Shown piece by piece: positions 24,902 through 33,086 of a stretch of DNA of 37,315 nucleotides. Every line of letters starts with the position of its first letter. The first letter of the stretch is position 1. The DNA comes from Paracoccaceae bacterium (GTDB taxonomy: Bacteria > Pseudomonadota > Alphaproteobacteria > Rhizobiales > Stappiaceae): contig PARB01000069.1 of the NCBI GenBank assembly GCA_002709505.1, forward strand, positions 1 through 37,315, written 5' to 3'. The position numbers and the translations under genes are program-made. The notes under the pieces were generated by a model. It saw only the letters and a program-made list of their open reading frames with translations. It searched no databases and was not told the DNA's origin.

Positions 24902-26130
24902 GTTTGAACCTTTTTCCCCCGACGCGTGCGGAGGCAACGGCGCGGCTTGCGGCGTTTCTTCCGCACGCGGGTAAATCTTACGCGAAGCTGCGCAATCACG
25001 ACCCCGGTCCCGATGCGCCCGCGCATGTCTCCAGGCTTTCTCCCTACGTTCGCCATCGCGTCGTCACCGAGGCTGAACTGGTGCGCGCCGCCGTCGACCG
25101 GCACGGCGAGGGGCCTGCGGAAAAATTCATTCAGGAAGTCTTCTGGCGCACCTATTGGAAGGGCTGGCTCGAGCTTCGCCCGGGCGTCTGGGCCGATTAT
25201 TGCGCCGCGCGCGAGGCCGCGCGGGCGCAAGCCCTCGGGAATGCCGGCCTTTCCGGGCGTCTGGCCAGCGCGGAAGGTGCGCGCACCGGGATCGACTGCT
25301 TTGACCATTGGGTGCGCGAGCTGACCGGGACCGGCTATCTGCACAATCACGCGCGGATGTGGTTTGCCTCGATCTGGACCTTCACGCTGAAACTGCCGTG
25401 GGAACTGGGCGCCGATTTCTTCCTGCGCCATCTGCTCGACGGCGATCCGGCCTCCAACACCCTGTCCTGGCGCTGGGTCGGCGGGCTGCAGACGCGCGGC
25501 AAGACCTATCTGGCGCGCGCCGACAATATTGCGGCCCACACCGGCGAGCGCTTCAACCCGCAAGGGCAGCTGGCGCAAGAGGCGCTGCCGCTCGACGACC
25601 CGCTGCCGCCCTTGCCGCGGCCGATTGCGCCCGGTCCAAGGCTCGGGAAGGACGGCGGTCGGACCGGGCTTCTCGTCTTCGACGACGATGTCGACGTGCA
25701 GGGCCTGTCGGATCGTGTCGCGCCGGTCGCGGTGGCGGCCGCGTCCAGCGCCGCCTTGCGCTCGGGCGTTCCGGTCTCGGGGCAGGTGCAGGATTTCGTC
25801 GCGGCCGTGCTGGACGACAGCCTGTCGCGGCTCTCGGTACCCGGCGCGCGCTTGCGCGATCAGGTGATGGTGCCGCATGGCATTGACGAGGCCGTGCGCG
25901 ACTGGGCGCGCGACCATGCTCTCGACCGCGTGGTTGCCCGTCATGTTCCGGTCGGCCCGGGGCGCGAGCTGGCGGATCGCATCGCGCGGGCGCTCGCGCA
26001 GGACGGCATTTCCTTCGTTCAGGAGATGCGCGCCTATGACGCCCGCGCCTGGCCGCTCGCCACCAAGGGCTTCTTTCCCTTCAGGAAACACATTCCGCAC
26101 CTGACCGCAGCACTTGGGGCCTCCGACTGA
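24898..26130 (+). CDS. Photolyase/cryptochrome-like flavoprotein with reversed domain order
   Basis: The 410-residue protein starts at GTG, which overlaps the stop of the 66-residue gene. Residues about 70-225 match the FAD-binding helical domain of photolyases. The matching stretches are EKFIQEVFWRTYWKGW (75-90), TGIDCFDHWVRELTGTGYLHN (130-150), FFLRHLLDGDPASNTLSWRW (174-193) and ERFNP. In ordinary photolyases this domain follows an alpha/beta antenna domain. Here there is no such N-terminal domain; instead residues about 256-400 look like it (GLLVFDDDVDV at its start, GFFPFRKHIP at its end, where photolyases have a FTPFWK-like segment). It may repair DNA or sense light; activity is not predictable. 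A normal photolyase may exist elsewhere. Confidence 0.8.
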   Translation: MSLNLFPPTRAEATARLAAFLPHAGKSYAKLRNHDPGPDAPAHVSRLSPYVRHRVVTEAELVRAAVDRHGEGPAEKFIQEVFWRTYWKGWLELRPGVWADYCAAREAARAQALGNAGLSGRLASAEGARTGIDCFDHWVRELTGTGYLHNHARMWFASIWTFTLKLPWELGADFFLRHLLDGDPASNTLSWRWVGGLQTRGKTYLARADNIAAHTGERFNPQGQLAQEALPLDDPLPPLPRPIAPGPRLGKDGGRTGLLVFDDDVDVQGLSDRVAPVAVAAASSAALRSGVPVSGQVQDFVAAVLDDSLSRLSVPGARLRDQVMVPHGIDEAVRDWARDHALDRVVARHVPVGPGRELADRIARALAQDGISFVQEMRAYDARAWPLATKGFFPFRKHIPHLTAALGASD

Positions 26131-26158
26131 GTGCAGCGCAGCCCTGCCTTCACACCGC

Positions 26159-26187
26159 TTGACCCGCCCGCGGACGTCTCCTATCGT
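26159..26187 (+). promoter_or_regulatory. Sigma70-type promoter of the thiamine operon
   Basis: TTGACC (26159-26164) and TATCGT (26182-26187) are 17 nt apart. The expected start near 26194 is just before the TPP riboswitch. Confidence 0.6.
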
Positions 26188-26193
26188 CGCCTT

Positions 26194-26286
26194 CGATTTC
26201 GTTGGGGTGCCCCTCGGGGCTGAGAGACGCGAACCTGCGTCAACCCACTGAACCTGATCCGGGTCGTGCCGGCGGAGGGAACGAAT
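26194..26286 (+). promoter_or_regulatory. TPP riboswitch (THI element)
   Basis: The conserved core is present: GGGGTGCCC, then GGGGCTGAGA, the ACCCACTGAACCTGATCCGG block and GTGCCGGCGGAGGGA. The closing stem P1 is TTCGTT (26198-26203) with AACGAA (26280-26285). The 3' strand of P1 directly follows a ribosome site GGAGGG (26274-26279) and includes the A of the next ATG (26285-26287). TPP binding should therefore hide this start and repress translation. No intrinsic terminator follows, so control appears translational. Confidence 0.95.
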
Positions 26287-26425
26287 GAAGCGCCACCCGG
26301 CGCATGGCCGCAGTCTCAAGCGGTCTTTCGGATCTCCCTTTTCGCCAAATACCTGTTCCGGATCGCGACCATCGGTTTGCGTTGCGCTGAAGGCTTGTCC
26401 CGCGCGACGCCGGGAGAGCGGGTGA
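26285..26425 (+). CDS. 46-codon leader ORF at the exit of the TPP riboswitch
   Basis: The ATG lies at the end of riboswitch stem P1, 5-6 nt behind GGAGGG. The frame stays open for 46 codons and stops at 26423-26425, 3 nt before the thiD ATG. The product is basic and Ser/Arg-rich (starts MKRHPAHGRSLKR), with no recognisable domain, so the peptide is probably not important in itself. Translating it could deliver ribosomes to thiD, so that the riboswitch controls thiD by translational coupling. Confidence 0.5.
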   Translation: MKRHPAHGRSLKRSFGSPFSPNTCSGSRPSVCVALKACPARRRESG

Positions 26426-26428
26426 GAC

Positions 26429-27295
26429 ATGGACGCGACGACACGCGACGGCACGGCGGAGACCGGGCACCACGGCGCCGGCAAGCAGGCGCCGCCCGCG
26501 ATCGCGCTGACCATCGCCGGTTCCGACAGCGGCGGCGGCGCCGGCATTCAGGCCGACCTCAAGGCATTTTCGGCACTTGGTGTCTATGGCGCCAGCGCGA
26601 TCACGGCGATCACGGCGCAAAACACGCGGGCCGTTACCCACATTCACGACATTCCGCTTGATGTCGTCGCCGGCCAGATCGCCGCCGTTCTCGACGATCT
26701 GAATGTCGCGGCGGTGAAGATCGGCATGCTGTCCTCGCCCGAGATCGTGGAGACGGTCGCCGGGGCGCTGGGCGGCTACAAGGGGCCGGTCGTGCTCGAT
26801 CCGGTGATGGTCGCCAAGTCCGGCGCGGCATTGCTGCGGCCCGAGGCGGTGGCGGCGGTGCGCGACATACTGGTGCCGCGCGCCACGCTGATGACCCCCA
26901 ACCTGCCGGAGGCCGCACTCCTGCTCGGCGAAGAGGCCGCGACGGATCTTGCCGCCGCCGAACGTCAGGGGCGCGCGCTTGCAGCCCTCGGCCCGGCCGT
27001 CCTGATGAAGGGCGGGCATGCGCAAGGGGCGGTCTGCACCGATCTCTTGATCGCCGGCGATCTACCCTCGCTCAAACTCAAGGCGCGGCGGCTGGAGACC
27101 AAAAACACCCATGGCACCGGCTGCACCCTGTCGGCGGCGATCGCTGCGGGGCTGGCGAAAGGCGCCGATCTCCCGCAGGCCGTGCGCGATGCCCATGCCT
27201 ATCTGCATGGCGCGATTTCCTGCGCCGACGAGCTGCGGGTGGGGTCGGGCCATGGCCCGGTGCATCACTTCTATCGCCAGTGGGGGCGCGCATGA
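26429..27295 (+). CDS. thiD: Hydroxymethylpyrimidine/phosphomethylpyrimidine kinase
   Basis: The 288-residue ribokinase-fold enzyme phosphorylates HMP and then HMP phosphate to HMP diphosphate, the pyrimidine precursor of thiamine. Family marks are TIAGSDSGGGAGIQADLK near residue 30, VVLDPVMVAKSG, TPNLPEAALL, and the anion-hole motif NTHGTGCTLSAAI. An N-terminal extension of about 25 residues is not conserved and may be longer than the real start needs. It is the first enzyme gene after the TPP riboswitch and overlaps thiO by ATGA. Confidence 0.96.
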   Translation: MDATTRDGTAETGHHGAGKQAPPAIALTIAGSDSGGGAGIQADLKAFSALGVYGASAITAITAQNTRAVTHIHDIPLDVVAGQIAAVLDDLNVAAVKIGMLSSPEIVETVAGALGGYKGPVVLDPVMVAKSGAALLRPEAVAAVRDILVPRATLMTPNLPEAALLLGEEAATDLAAAERQGRALAALGPAVLMKGGHAQGAVCTDLLIAGDLPSLKLKARRLETKNTHGTGCTLSAAIAAGLAKGADLPQAVRDAHAYLHGAISCADELRVGSGHGPVHHFYRQWGRA

Positions 27296-28305
27296 CGCAG
27301 GTCTCGGTGATCGGCGCCGGCGTTGTCGGCCTCGCCTGCGCCACGGCCATGACGGAAGCCGGCCATGACGTCACGGTCTACGACCGGGGCGAGGGGCTGG
27401 GTCCGGCCTCCTGTTCCTGGTGGGCGGGCGGCATGCTCGCACCCTGGTGCGAGGGCGAAAGCGCGGAAGAGCCGGTCGAACGGCTCGGCGCCGAGGCGCT
27501 CGACTGGTGGGCGGAGCGCGTCGACGGTGTCGCGCGCAACGGCAGTCTCGTCGTTGCGCCGGCGCGCGATGCATCCGACCTTCGCCGGTTCGAGCGGCGC
27601 ACGCGAAATGCCGAGAAGATCGACGCCGAGCAGATCGCGGAGCTGGAACCCGATCTCGCCGGGCGCTTTCGTCAGGCGCTGTTCTTTGCCGGCGAAGGCC
27701 ATCTCGATCCGCGCGCGGCCCTTGCCGGACTGCGGCAGCGGCTGGCGGAGGCCGGCACGCGCGTGCGCTACGGCGAGGACCGCGATCCGGAAACCGCGCC
27801 GGGCGATGTCGTCGTCGATGCGCGCGGCTTTGCGGCGCGGTCCGCCTTCGACGACCTGCGCGGGGTCAAGGGCGAGATGCTGGTTCTGCGCACGGCGGAG
27901 GTCGCGCTGTCGCGTCCCGTGCGGCTGCTGCATCCGCGCATTCCGCTCTACATCGTGCCGCGCGGCGAGGGCGTCTTCATGGTCGGCGCGACGATGATCG
28001 AAAGCGACGAGCGCGACCGCATCTCCGCCCGCGCGATGATGGAGCTTCTCGGCGGCGCCTATGCGCTGCATCCGGCCTTCGCGGAGGCCGAGATCCTGGA
28101 AATCGGCGTCGACGTGCGACCGTCCTTTCCCGACAACCTGCCCCGCCTGACGCGCGAGGGCCGGATCCTCCGCGCCAATGGCGCCTATCGCCACGGCTTT
28201 CTGCTGGCTCCCGCGCTCGCCGCGCAGGCGGCCGGCCTCGTTTCCGATCCTTCCTCCCAACCGGAGTTTTTCCATGAGCATCATCGTCAACGGCGAACCG
28301 CATGA
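27292..28305 (+). CDS. thiO: Glycine oxidase ThiO
   Basis: This DAO-family FAD enzyme of 337 residues oxidises glycine to dehydroglycine (iminoacetate) for thiazole formation. The Rossmann motif SVIGAGVVGLACATAMTEAGH is at the N-terminus, followed by SCSWWAGGMLAPW, DARGFAAR, a substrate-side PLYIVPRGEGVFMVGAT and the C-terminal NGAYRHGFLLAP. The ATGA overlap with thiD and the 32-nt overlap with thiS show tight coupling. The position between thiD and thiS-thiG supports ThiO rather than another amine oxidase. Confidence 0.93.
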   Translation: MTQVSVIGAGVVGLACATAMTEAGHDVTVYDRGEGLGPASCSWWAGGMLAPWCEGESAEEPVERLGAEALDWWAERVDGVARNGSLVVAPARDASDLRRFERRTRNAEKIDAEQIAELEPDLAGRFRQALFFAGEGHLDPRAALAGLRQRLAEAGTRVRYGEDRDPETAPGDVVVDARGFAARSAFDDLRGVKGEMLVLRTAEVALSRPVRLLHPRIPLYIVPRGEGVFMVGATMIESDERDRISARAMMELLGGAYALHPAFAEAEILEIGVDVRPSFPDNLPRLTREGRILRANGAYRHGFLLAPALAAQAAGLVSDPSSQPEFFHEHHRQRRTA

Positions 28306-28471
28306 GTGTGCGCCGTCTTCGCTGGCGGCGCTCCTGACCGACCTTGGCTATGGCGACGCCATCGTCGCCACCGCGCTCAACGGCGATTTCGTGCCGGCAG
28401 ACGCGCGGGGCGAAACGGCCGTCGCCGACGGCGACCGGGTCGAGATCCTCGCGCCGATGCAGGGAGGCTGA
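28274..28471 (+). CDS. thiS: Sulfur carrier protein ThiS
   Basis: The 65-residue ubiquitin-like protein starts MSIIVNGEPHE and ends in the essential Gly-Gly (APMQGG), which carries the thiocarboxylate sulfur for the thiazole ring. CCGGAG lies upstream of the ATG. It overlaps the 3' end of thiO and is followed after 3 nt by thiG. No thiF is in the window, so adenylation must be done by a ThiF/MoeB-type enzyme encoded elsewhere. Confidence 0.95.
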   Translation: MSIIVNGEPHECAPSSLAALLTDLGYGDAIVATALNGDFVPADARGETAVADGDRVEILAPMQGG

Positions 28472-28474
28472 GCC

Positions 28475-29248
28475 ATGCTCAAACTCTACGATCACGCGGT
28501 CGAAAGCCGGCTGCTGCTCGGCACCGCGCTCTATCCCTCGCCGGCGATCATGGCGGATGCCGTGCGCGCGGCGCGCTGCGACATCGTCACCGTGTCGCTT
28601 CGCCGGGAATCGGGCACGGCTCGCGCAGGCCAGGATTTCTGGGGCTTCATCCGCGATCTCGGCATCCGCGTGCTGCCCAATACCGCCGGCTGTCACACGG
28701 TCAAGGAAGCGGTCACCACGGCGCAAATGGCGCGGGAAGTCTTCGGCACGCCCTGGGTCAAGCTTGAGGTGATCAACGACGCCGACACCCTCCAGCCCGA
28801 TGTTTTCGGGCTGGTCGAGGCGGCCCGGATCCTCACCAAGGACGGCTTCCAGGTCTTTCCCTATTGCACCGAGGATCTCGGCGTCGCCGAACGGCTGGTC
28901 GAGGCGGGCTGCGAGGTGCTGATGCCCTGGGGCGCGCCGATCGGCTCGGCCCGGGGCCTCAACAATGTCTATGGCTTGCGCTCGCTGCGCGCGCATTTCC
29001 CCGACATTCCGCTGATCGTCGATGCCGGTCTCGGCGTGCCCTCGCACGCGGCCGCGGCGATGGAACTCGGCTATGACGCGGTGCTTCTCAACACGGCGGT
29101 CGCCAAGGCCGGTGACCCGGTGAAGATGGCCAATGCCTTCGCCCGCGCGGTCGAGGCCGGCCGGCTCGCCTTCGAGGCCGATCCGCTGGAGCCGCGCGAC
29201 ATGGCGGCTCCCTCCACCCCCGTTCTCGGCAAGGCGTTTCTGGAATGA
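28475..29248 (+). CDS. thiG: Thiazole synthase ThiG
   Basis: The 257-residue TIM-barrel enzyme joins 1-deoxy-D-xylulose 5-phosphate, dehydroglycine and ThiS-thiocarboxylate to make the thiazole phosphate. Typical blocks are [43 protein letters not shown] (with the Schiff-base Lys), [28 protein letters not shown] and [16 protein letters not shown]. The length is normal. It overlaps thiE by ATGA. Confidence 0.97.
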   Translation: MLKLYDHAVESRLLLGTALYPSPAIMADAVRAARCDIVTVSLRRESGTARAGQDFWGFIRDLGIRVLPNTAGCHTVKEAVTTAQMAREVFGTPWVKLEVINDADTLQPDVFGLVEAARILTKDGFQVFPYCTEDLGVAERLVEAGCEVLMPWGAPIGSARGLNNVYGLRSLRAHFPDIPLIVDAGLGVPSHAAAAMELGYDAVLLNTAVAKAGDPVKMANAFARAVEAGRLAFEADPLEPRDMAAPSTPVLGKAFLE

Positions 29249-29844
29249 AACTCGATCCCTTCTACCCCATCGTCGACAGCGCGGCCTGGGTCGCGCGCAT
29301 CGTCCCGCTCGGCGTCCGGCTGGTGCAGCTGCGCATCAAGGACCGGCCGGACGACGAGGTCCGCGCCGAGATCCGCGAGGCGGAGGCGCTTTGCCGCGCG
29401 AATGATTGCCTGCTGGTGGTCAACGACTTCTGGCAAATCGCCATCGAGGAAGGCTGCCGTTTCGTCCATCTCGGCCAGGAAGATCTCGCAGACGCCGATC
29501 TCGACGCGATCCGCAAGGCGGGCCTCAAGCTCGGGCTTTCCAGCCACGACCGCGCGGAGCTTGAAACGGCACTTGCCGCCCGGCCCGACTACATCGCCCT
29601 TGGCCCGGTCTATCCCACCATCCTGAAGAAGATGAAATGGGCCGAGCAGGGTCTCGACAAGCTCACCGAATGGAAGGCGGCCATCGGGGAGATCCCGCTC
29701 GTCGCCATCGGCGGAATGAGCGTGGAACGCGCGCCCGGCGCCTTCGCCGCCGGCGCCGACATCGTCTCCGCCGTCACCGACATCACTCTCAACGAGGACC
29801 CGGAAGGCCGGGTCCGCGCCTGGCTCGCGGCGACGCGGCGCTGA
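29245..29844 (+). CDS. thiE: Thiamine-phosphate synthase ThiE
   Basis: The 199-residue TIM-barrel enzyme couples HMP diphosphate with thiazole phosphate. It shows [13 protein letters not shown] (diphosphate-side segment), [41 protein letters not shown] and the C-terminal [10 protein letters not shown]. It is slightly short compared with many ThiE proteins but all binding blocks are visible. It completes the de novo part of the operon; thiC, for HMP synthesis, is not in the window. Confidence 0.94.
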   Translation: MKLDPFYPIVDSAAWVARIVPLGVRLVQLRIKDRPDDEVRAEIREAEALCRANDCLLVVNDFWQIAIEEGCRFVHLGQEDLADADLDAIRKAGLKLGLSSHDRAELETALAARPDYIALGPVYPTILKKMKWAEQGLDKLTEWKAAIGEIPLVAIGGMSVERAPGAFAAGADIVSAVTDITLNEDPEGRVRAWLAATRR

Positions 29845-29882
29845 GGCAATTCGTGCAACTTTCACAAGATGAGGCACAAGAA

Positions 29883-30818
29883 ATGCGAATTCTGGCACTG
29901 TTTTTGGCGATATTGAGCAGCACGCCGGCGCTTGCCGCCGACAAGATGACGCTGCTGCTCGACTGGTACGTCAACCCCGACCACGGTCCGGTGATCGTCG
30001 CGCAGGAGCTCGGCTACTTCGAGGAAGCGGGTCTCGAGGTCGAGATCATCGCCCCGGCCGATCCCTCCGCCCCGCCCAAGATGGTGGCCGCCGGCAAGGC
30101 GGACCTCGCCATCTCCTATCAGCCGCAGATCCACCTTCAGGTGGCGGAAGGTCTTCCGCTGAAGCGCGTCGGCACGCTGATCGCCTCGCCGCTCAACTGC
30201 CTGATGGTGAAGGACGACGGGCCGATCAAGACGGTCGCCGACCTGAAGGGCCGCAAGGTCGGCTATTCGGTCGCCGGCGTCGAGGAGGCGCTGATGGTCG
30301 CGATCCTGAAGAAACACGGCCTGACCATGGACGACATCGAGATGATCAACGTCAACTGGTCGCTGTCGCCGTCGGTCATGTCCGGCCAGGTCGACGCCGT
30401 GATCGGCGCTTATCGCAATGTCGAGCTGAACCAGATGGAGATCGAGGGGGTGAAGGGCCGCTGCTTCTTCATCGAGGAAGAGGGCACGCCGACCTATGAC
30501 GAACTGATCTATGTCGCCAATCCGGAGCTGATGGACACCGACATGATCGCGCGCTTCCTCGAGGCGACCGAGCGGGCGACGCAATATATCATCAACCACC
30601 CGGAAGAGAGCTTCCGCATCTATTCCGGCACGGCCAAGGAGCTGCAGGACGAGCTGAACGAGCGCGCCTGGTACGACACGCTGCCGCGCTTTGCGCTGCG
30701 TCCGGCCGCCCTCGATCACCGCCGCTACCAGCGTTTCGAGGCCTTCCTGAAGGACGCGGGCCTGATCGACACGATCAAGCCGGTCTCCGACATCGCCATC
30801 GACGTGACAGCGCAATGA
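29883..30818 (+). CDS. thiY: HMP/thiamine-precursor ABC transporter substrate-binding protein
   Basis: The 311-residue protein has a signal peptide (MRILALFLAILSSTPALA, cleavage before ADK) and the NMT1/THI5-like periplasmic binding fold. LLLDWYVNPDHGPVIVAQELG, VGYSVAGVEEALMV and GQVDAVIGAYRNVE are typical of ThiY. ThiY proteins bind HMP or the thiamine breakdown product formyl-aminopyrimidine; the ligand here is not certain. GAGG lies 9 nt before the ATG. It overlaps tenA by ATGA and goes with thiZ and thiX. Confidence 0.92.
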   Translation: MRILALFLAILSSTPALAADKMTLLLDWYVNPDHGPVIVAQELGYFEEAGLEVEIIAPADPSAPPKMVAAGKADLAISYQPQIHLQVAEGLPLKRVGTLIASPLNCLMVKDDGPIKTVADLKGRKVGYSVAGVEEALMVAILKKHGLTMDDIEMINVNWSLSPSVMSGQVDAVIGAYRNVELNQMEIEGVKGRCFFIEEEGTPTYDELIYVANPELMDTDMIARFLEATERATQYIINHPEESFRIYSGTAKELQDELNERAWYDTLPRFALRPAALDHRRYQRFEAFLKDAGLIDTIKPVSDIAIDVTAQ

Positions 30819-31510
30819 GCGGCACGCCCGATTTCGGTTCGAAGGTGTTTGCGGCCTGGCGCGAGGCGGCAGGCCCGGCCTGGCCGGCCTACACCGGCCA
30901 TGCCTTCGTGCGCGGGCTTGGCGACGGCACGCTGCCGCGCGAGGCCTTCCTGCATTATCTCAAGCAGGACTACATCTTCCTGTTCCACTTCGCCCGCGCC
31001 TGGGCGCTGGCGGTGGTCAAGGCGGAGACGATCGGGGAGGCGCGCCTTGCGGCCGCCGTCGTCGACGGGCTGGTCAACACGGAGATGTCGCTGCATGTCG
31101 AGATCTGCGGCCGGGCCGGCATCGCCGAGGCCGATCTGCTTGCCGAGGAAGAGGCGCTGGAGAACCTCGCCTACACCCGCTACGTCACCGATGCGGGGCT
31201 TTCGGGCGATTTTCTCGACCTGATCGCAGCCCTTGCGCCCTGCGTGCTGGGCTATGGCGAGATCGGCTTGCGGCTCAAGGAAACCGCCTCCGCCGATACG
31301 CCCTACCGGGAGTGGATCGACACCTATGCCGGCGCCGACTATCAGGAGCTTTGCGCCAAGGTCGGTGCGCTGATCGAGACGGCCACGGCGGCGCGTCTCG
31401 GCGAGCGGCCGCAGGACACGCCCCGCTTTGCCGCCATCGCCGACCGGTTCCGCAATGCGACCCGTCTTGAGGTCGGCTTCTGGGACATGGGCCTCAGGGG
31501 CCATGTGTAA
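30815..31510 (+). CDS. tenA: Aminopyrimidine aminohydrolase / thiaminase II TenA
   Basis: The 231-residue all-helical protein has the TenA blocks: HAFVRGLGDGTLPREAFLHYLKQDYIFL at the N-terminus, ALAPCVLGYGEIG with the catalytic Cys, WIDTYAGADYQEL and a C-terminal E residue in NATRLEVGFWDM. TenA converts aminomethylpyrimidine, a thiamine degradation product, to HMP for re-use by ThiD. The neighbouring ThiXYZ importer supports a salvage role. The ylmB-type deformylase of this route is not in the window. Confidence 0.95.
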   Translation: MSGTPDFGSKVFAAWREAAGPAWPAYTGHAFVRGLGDGTLPREAFLHYLKQDYIFLFHFARAWALAVVKAETIGEARLAAAVVDGLVNTEMSLHVEICGRAGIAEADLLAEEEALENLAYTRYVTDAGLSGDFLDLIAALAPCVLGYGEIGLRLKETASADTPYREWIDTYAGADYQELCAKVGALIETATAARLGERPQDTPRFAAIADRFRNATRLEVGFWDMGLRGHV

Positions 31511-31519
31511 GGATCACGC

Positions 31520-32284
31520 GTGACAATGGCTGAAACGCCCGCCTCCGCTCCCGGCTCGGCCCCGGCCCCGGCCCTCCGGCTTTCCGGCGACTTCCGCCAC
31601 GCCGGCCGGCCGCTGTTTTCGGGCCTCGACCTGCCGGTGGAGGCGGGCCGCTGGACCTGTCTGCTCGGACCGTCCGGCGTCGGCAAGTCGACGATCCTGC
31701 GGCTTTTTGCCGATCTCGACACCGGTGGCACCTTCGACGGCGAGATTTCGGCAAGCGACGGCGCGCGCGTCGCCGGGCGGGTCGCCTTCATGGCGCAGAC
31801 GGACCTGCTGGCGCCCTGGCTTGATGTCATGGGCAATGTCACACTGGGCAGCCGCTTGCGCGGGGAGCGGATCGACCGGGCGCGCGCCCGCGATCTCATC
31901 GCCCGCGTCGGTCTTGCCGATCACGTCGAGAAGGCACCGGCGCGGCTTTCGGGCGGCATGCGCCAGCGCGTCGCGCTCGCCCGCGTGCTGATGGAAGACC
32001 GGCCGATCGTGCTGCTCGACGAACCCTTCGCGGCGCTTGACGCCCGCACGCGGGCGGAGATGCAGGATCTCGCCTTCGACACGCTCAAGGACCGCACGGT
32101 TCTGCTGGTGACCCATGATCCGGCCGAGGCCGTGCGCCTCGGCCACCGGATCTTCATTCTCGCCGAAACCGGCTTGTCGGAGGTCGAGGCGCCGGCGCTC
32201 GAGCCCGTGCGCCCCGTCGAGGCGCGGGAAACGATGGACATGCAGGTGCGGCTCTTCCGCGCGCTGAGAGGAGAGCCGGCATGA
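31520..32284 (+). CDS. thiZ: Thiamine-precursor ABC transporter ATP-binding protein
   Basis: The 254-residue ATPase has Walker A (GPSGVGKST), the Q loop (MAQTD), the ABC signature (LSGGMRQR), Walker B (IVLLDEPFAALD) and the switch His (VTHD). It energises import with ThiX and ThiY. The GTG start at 31520 has AAGGA upstream; an ATG two codons later is equally possible. Its Pro/Ala-rich N-terminal 18 residues are not conserved. It overlaps thiX by ATGA. Confidence 0.92.
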   Translation: MTMAETPASAPGSAPAPALRLSGDFRHAGRPLFSGLDLPVEAGRWTCLLGPSGVGKSTILRLFADLDTGGTFDGEISASDGARVAGRVAFMAQTDLLAPWLDVMGNVTLGSRLRGERIDRARARDLIARVGLADHVEKAPARLSGGMRQRVALARVLMEDRPIVLLDEPFAALDARTRAEMQDLAFDTLKDRTVLLVTHDPAEAVRLGHRIFILAETGLSEVEAPALEPVRPVEARETMDMQVRLFRALRGEPA

Positions 32285-33075
32285 GCGCGGGAGGGGCGTT
32301 CCCCGTTGAGATGACGAAATTGCAGCGGCTGCGCGACGCGGGGCTCGCCGCGGTCGCGGCGCTGCTTCTCTGGCAGGCGGTTGTCTGGGTGACCGGCGTT
32401 CCGCCCTTCATCCTGCCCGGTCCCTGGCGCGTTGCCGAAAGTCTTGTCGCCAACGCCGGGCTGATTGCGGAAAACGCCTGGGTCACCATCTCCGAAGTGA
32501 TGATTGGCCTGCTGCTCGGCGCGGCACTTGGCGCTGCGACCGCGCTGCATTTGATGATCTCGCCGCTGGCGCGCCGGCTGGTGCTGCCGATCATGGTGTT
32601 CAGCCAGGCGGTGCCGGTCTTCGCGCTGGCGCCGATCCTGACGCTGTGGTTCGGCTACGGCATGGCCTCCAAGATCGCCATGGCGCTCTTGATCATCTAT
32701 TTCCCGGTGGTCTCGACCTTCTATGACGGCTTGCGCCGCACCGACCCGGGGCTGCTGGACCTTGCCCGCACCATGGGCGCGCCGCCGTCGCGCACGCTTC
32801 TTTTCCTGCGGCTGCCGGCAGCCCTTCCGGCCTTCGGATCGGGCCTCAGGCTTGCGGCGGTCTATGCGCCCATCGGCGCGGTGATCGGCGAATGGGTCGG
32901 TGCCTCCAAGGGGCTCGGCTATCTCATGCTGCTTGCCAACGGACGGGCCAAGACCGACCTGATGTTCGCCTCGCTCTTCGTGCTCGCGCTCTTTGCCGTG
33001 GTGCTCTATGCGGCAGTCTCCGCCTTCACGCGGCGCATGACGCGCTGGGCGAGCGAGACGACCGACGGGGCGTGA
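32281..33075 (+). CDS. thiX: Thiamine-precursor ABC transporter permease
   Basis: The 264-residue inner-membrane protein has about six hydrophobic segments and the permease-ATPase contact loop in FYDGLRRTDPGLLDLARTMGAPPSRTLLFLRLPAALP (EAA-like region, about residues 145-181). VIGEWVGASKGLGYLMLLANGR is also typical of this SsuC/ThiX group. It is the last plus-strand gene of the operon and stops 11 nt before the convergent thiamine diphosphokinase. Confidence 0.92.
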   Translation: MSAGGAFPVEMTKLQRLRDAGLAAVAALLLWQAVVWVTGVPPFILPGPWRVAESLVANAGLIAENAWVTISEVMIGLLLGAALGAATALHLMISPLARRLVLPIMVFSQAVPVFALAPILTLWFGYGMASKIAMALLIIYFPVVSTFYDGLRRTDPGLLDLARTMGAPPSRTLLFLRLPAALPAFGSGLRLAAVYAPIGAVIGEWVGASKGLGYLMLLANGRAKTDLMFASLFVLALFAVVLYAAVSAFTRRMTRWASETTDGA

Positions 33076-33086
33076 GGCCCCGACCC

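Noticed and set aside
29883..30818. THI5-like HMP synthase instead of a binding protein
   Set aside because: The protein has a signal peptide and lacks the Cys-rich motif of fungal THI5; it is next to ThiX and ThiZ.
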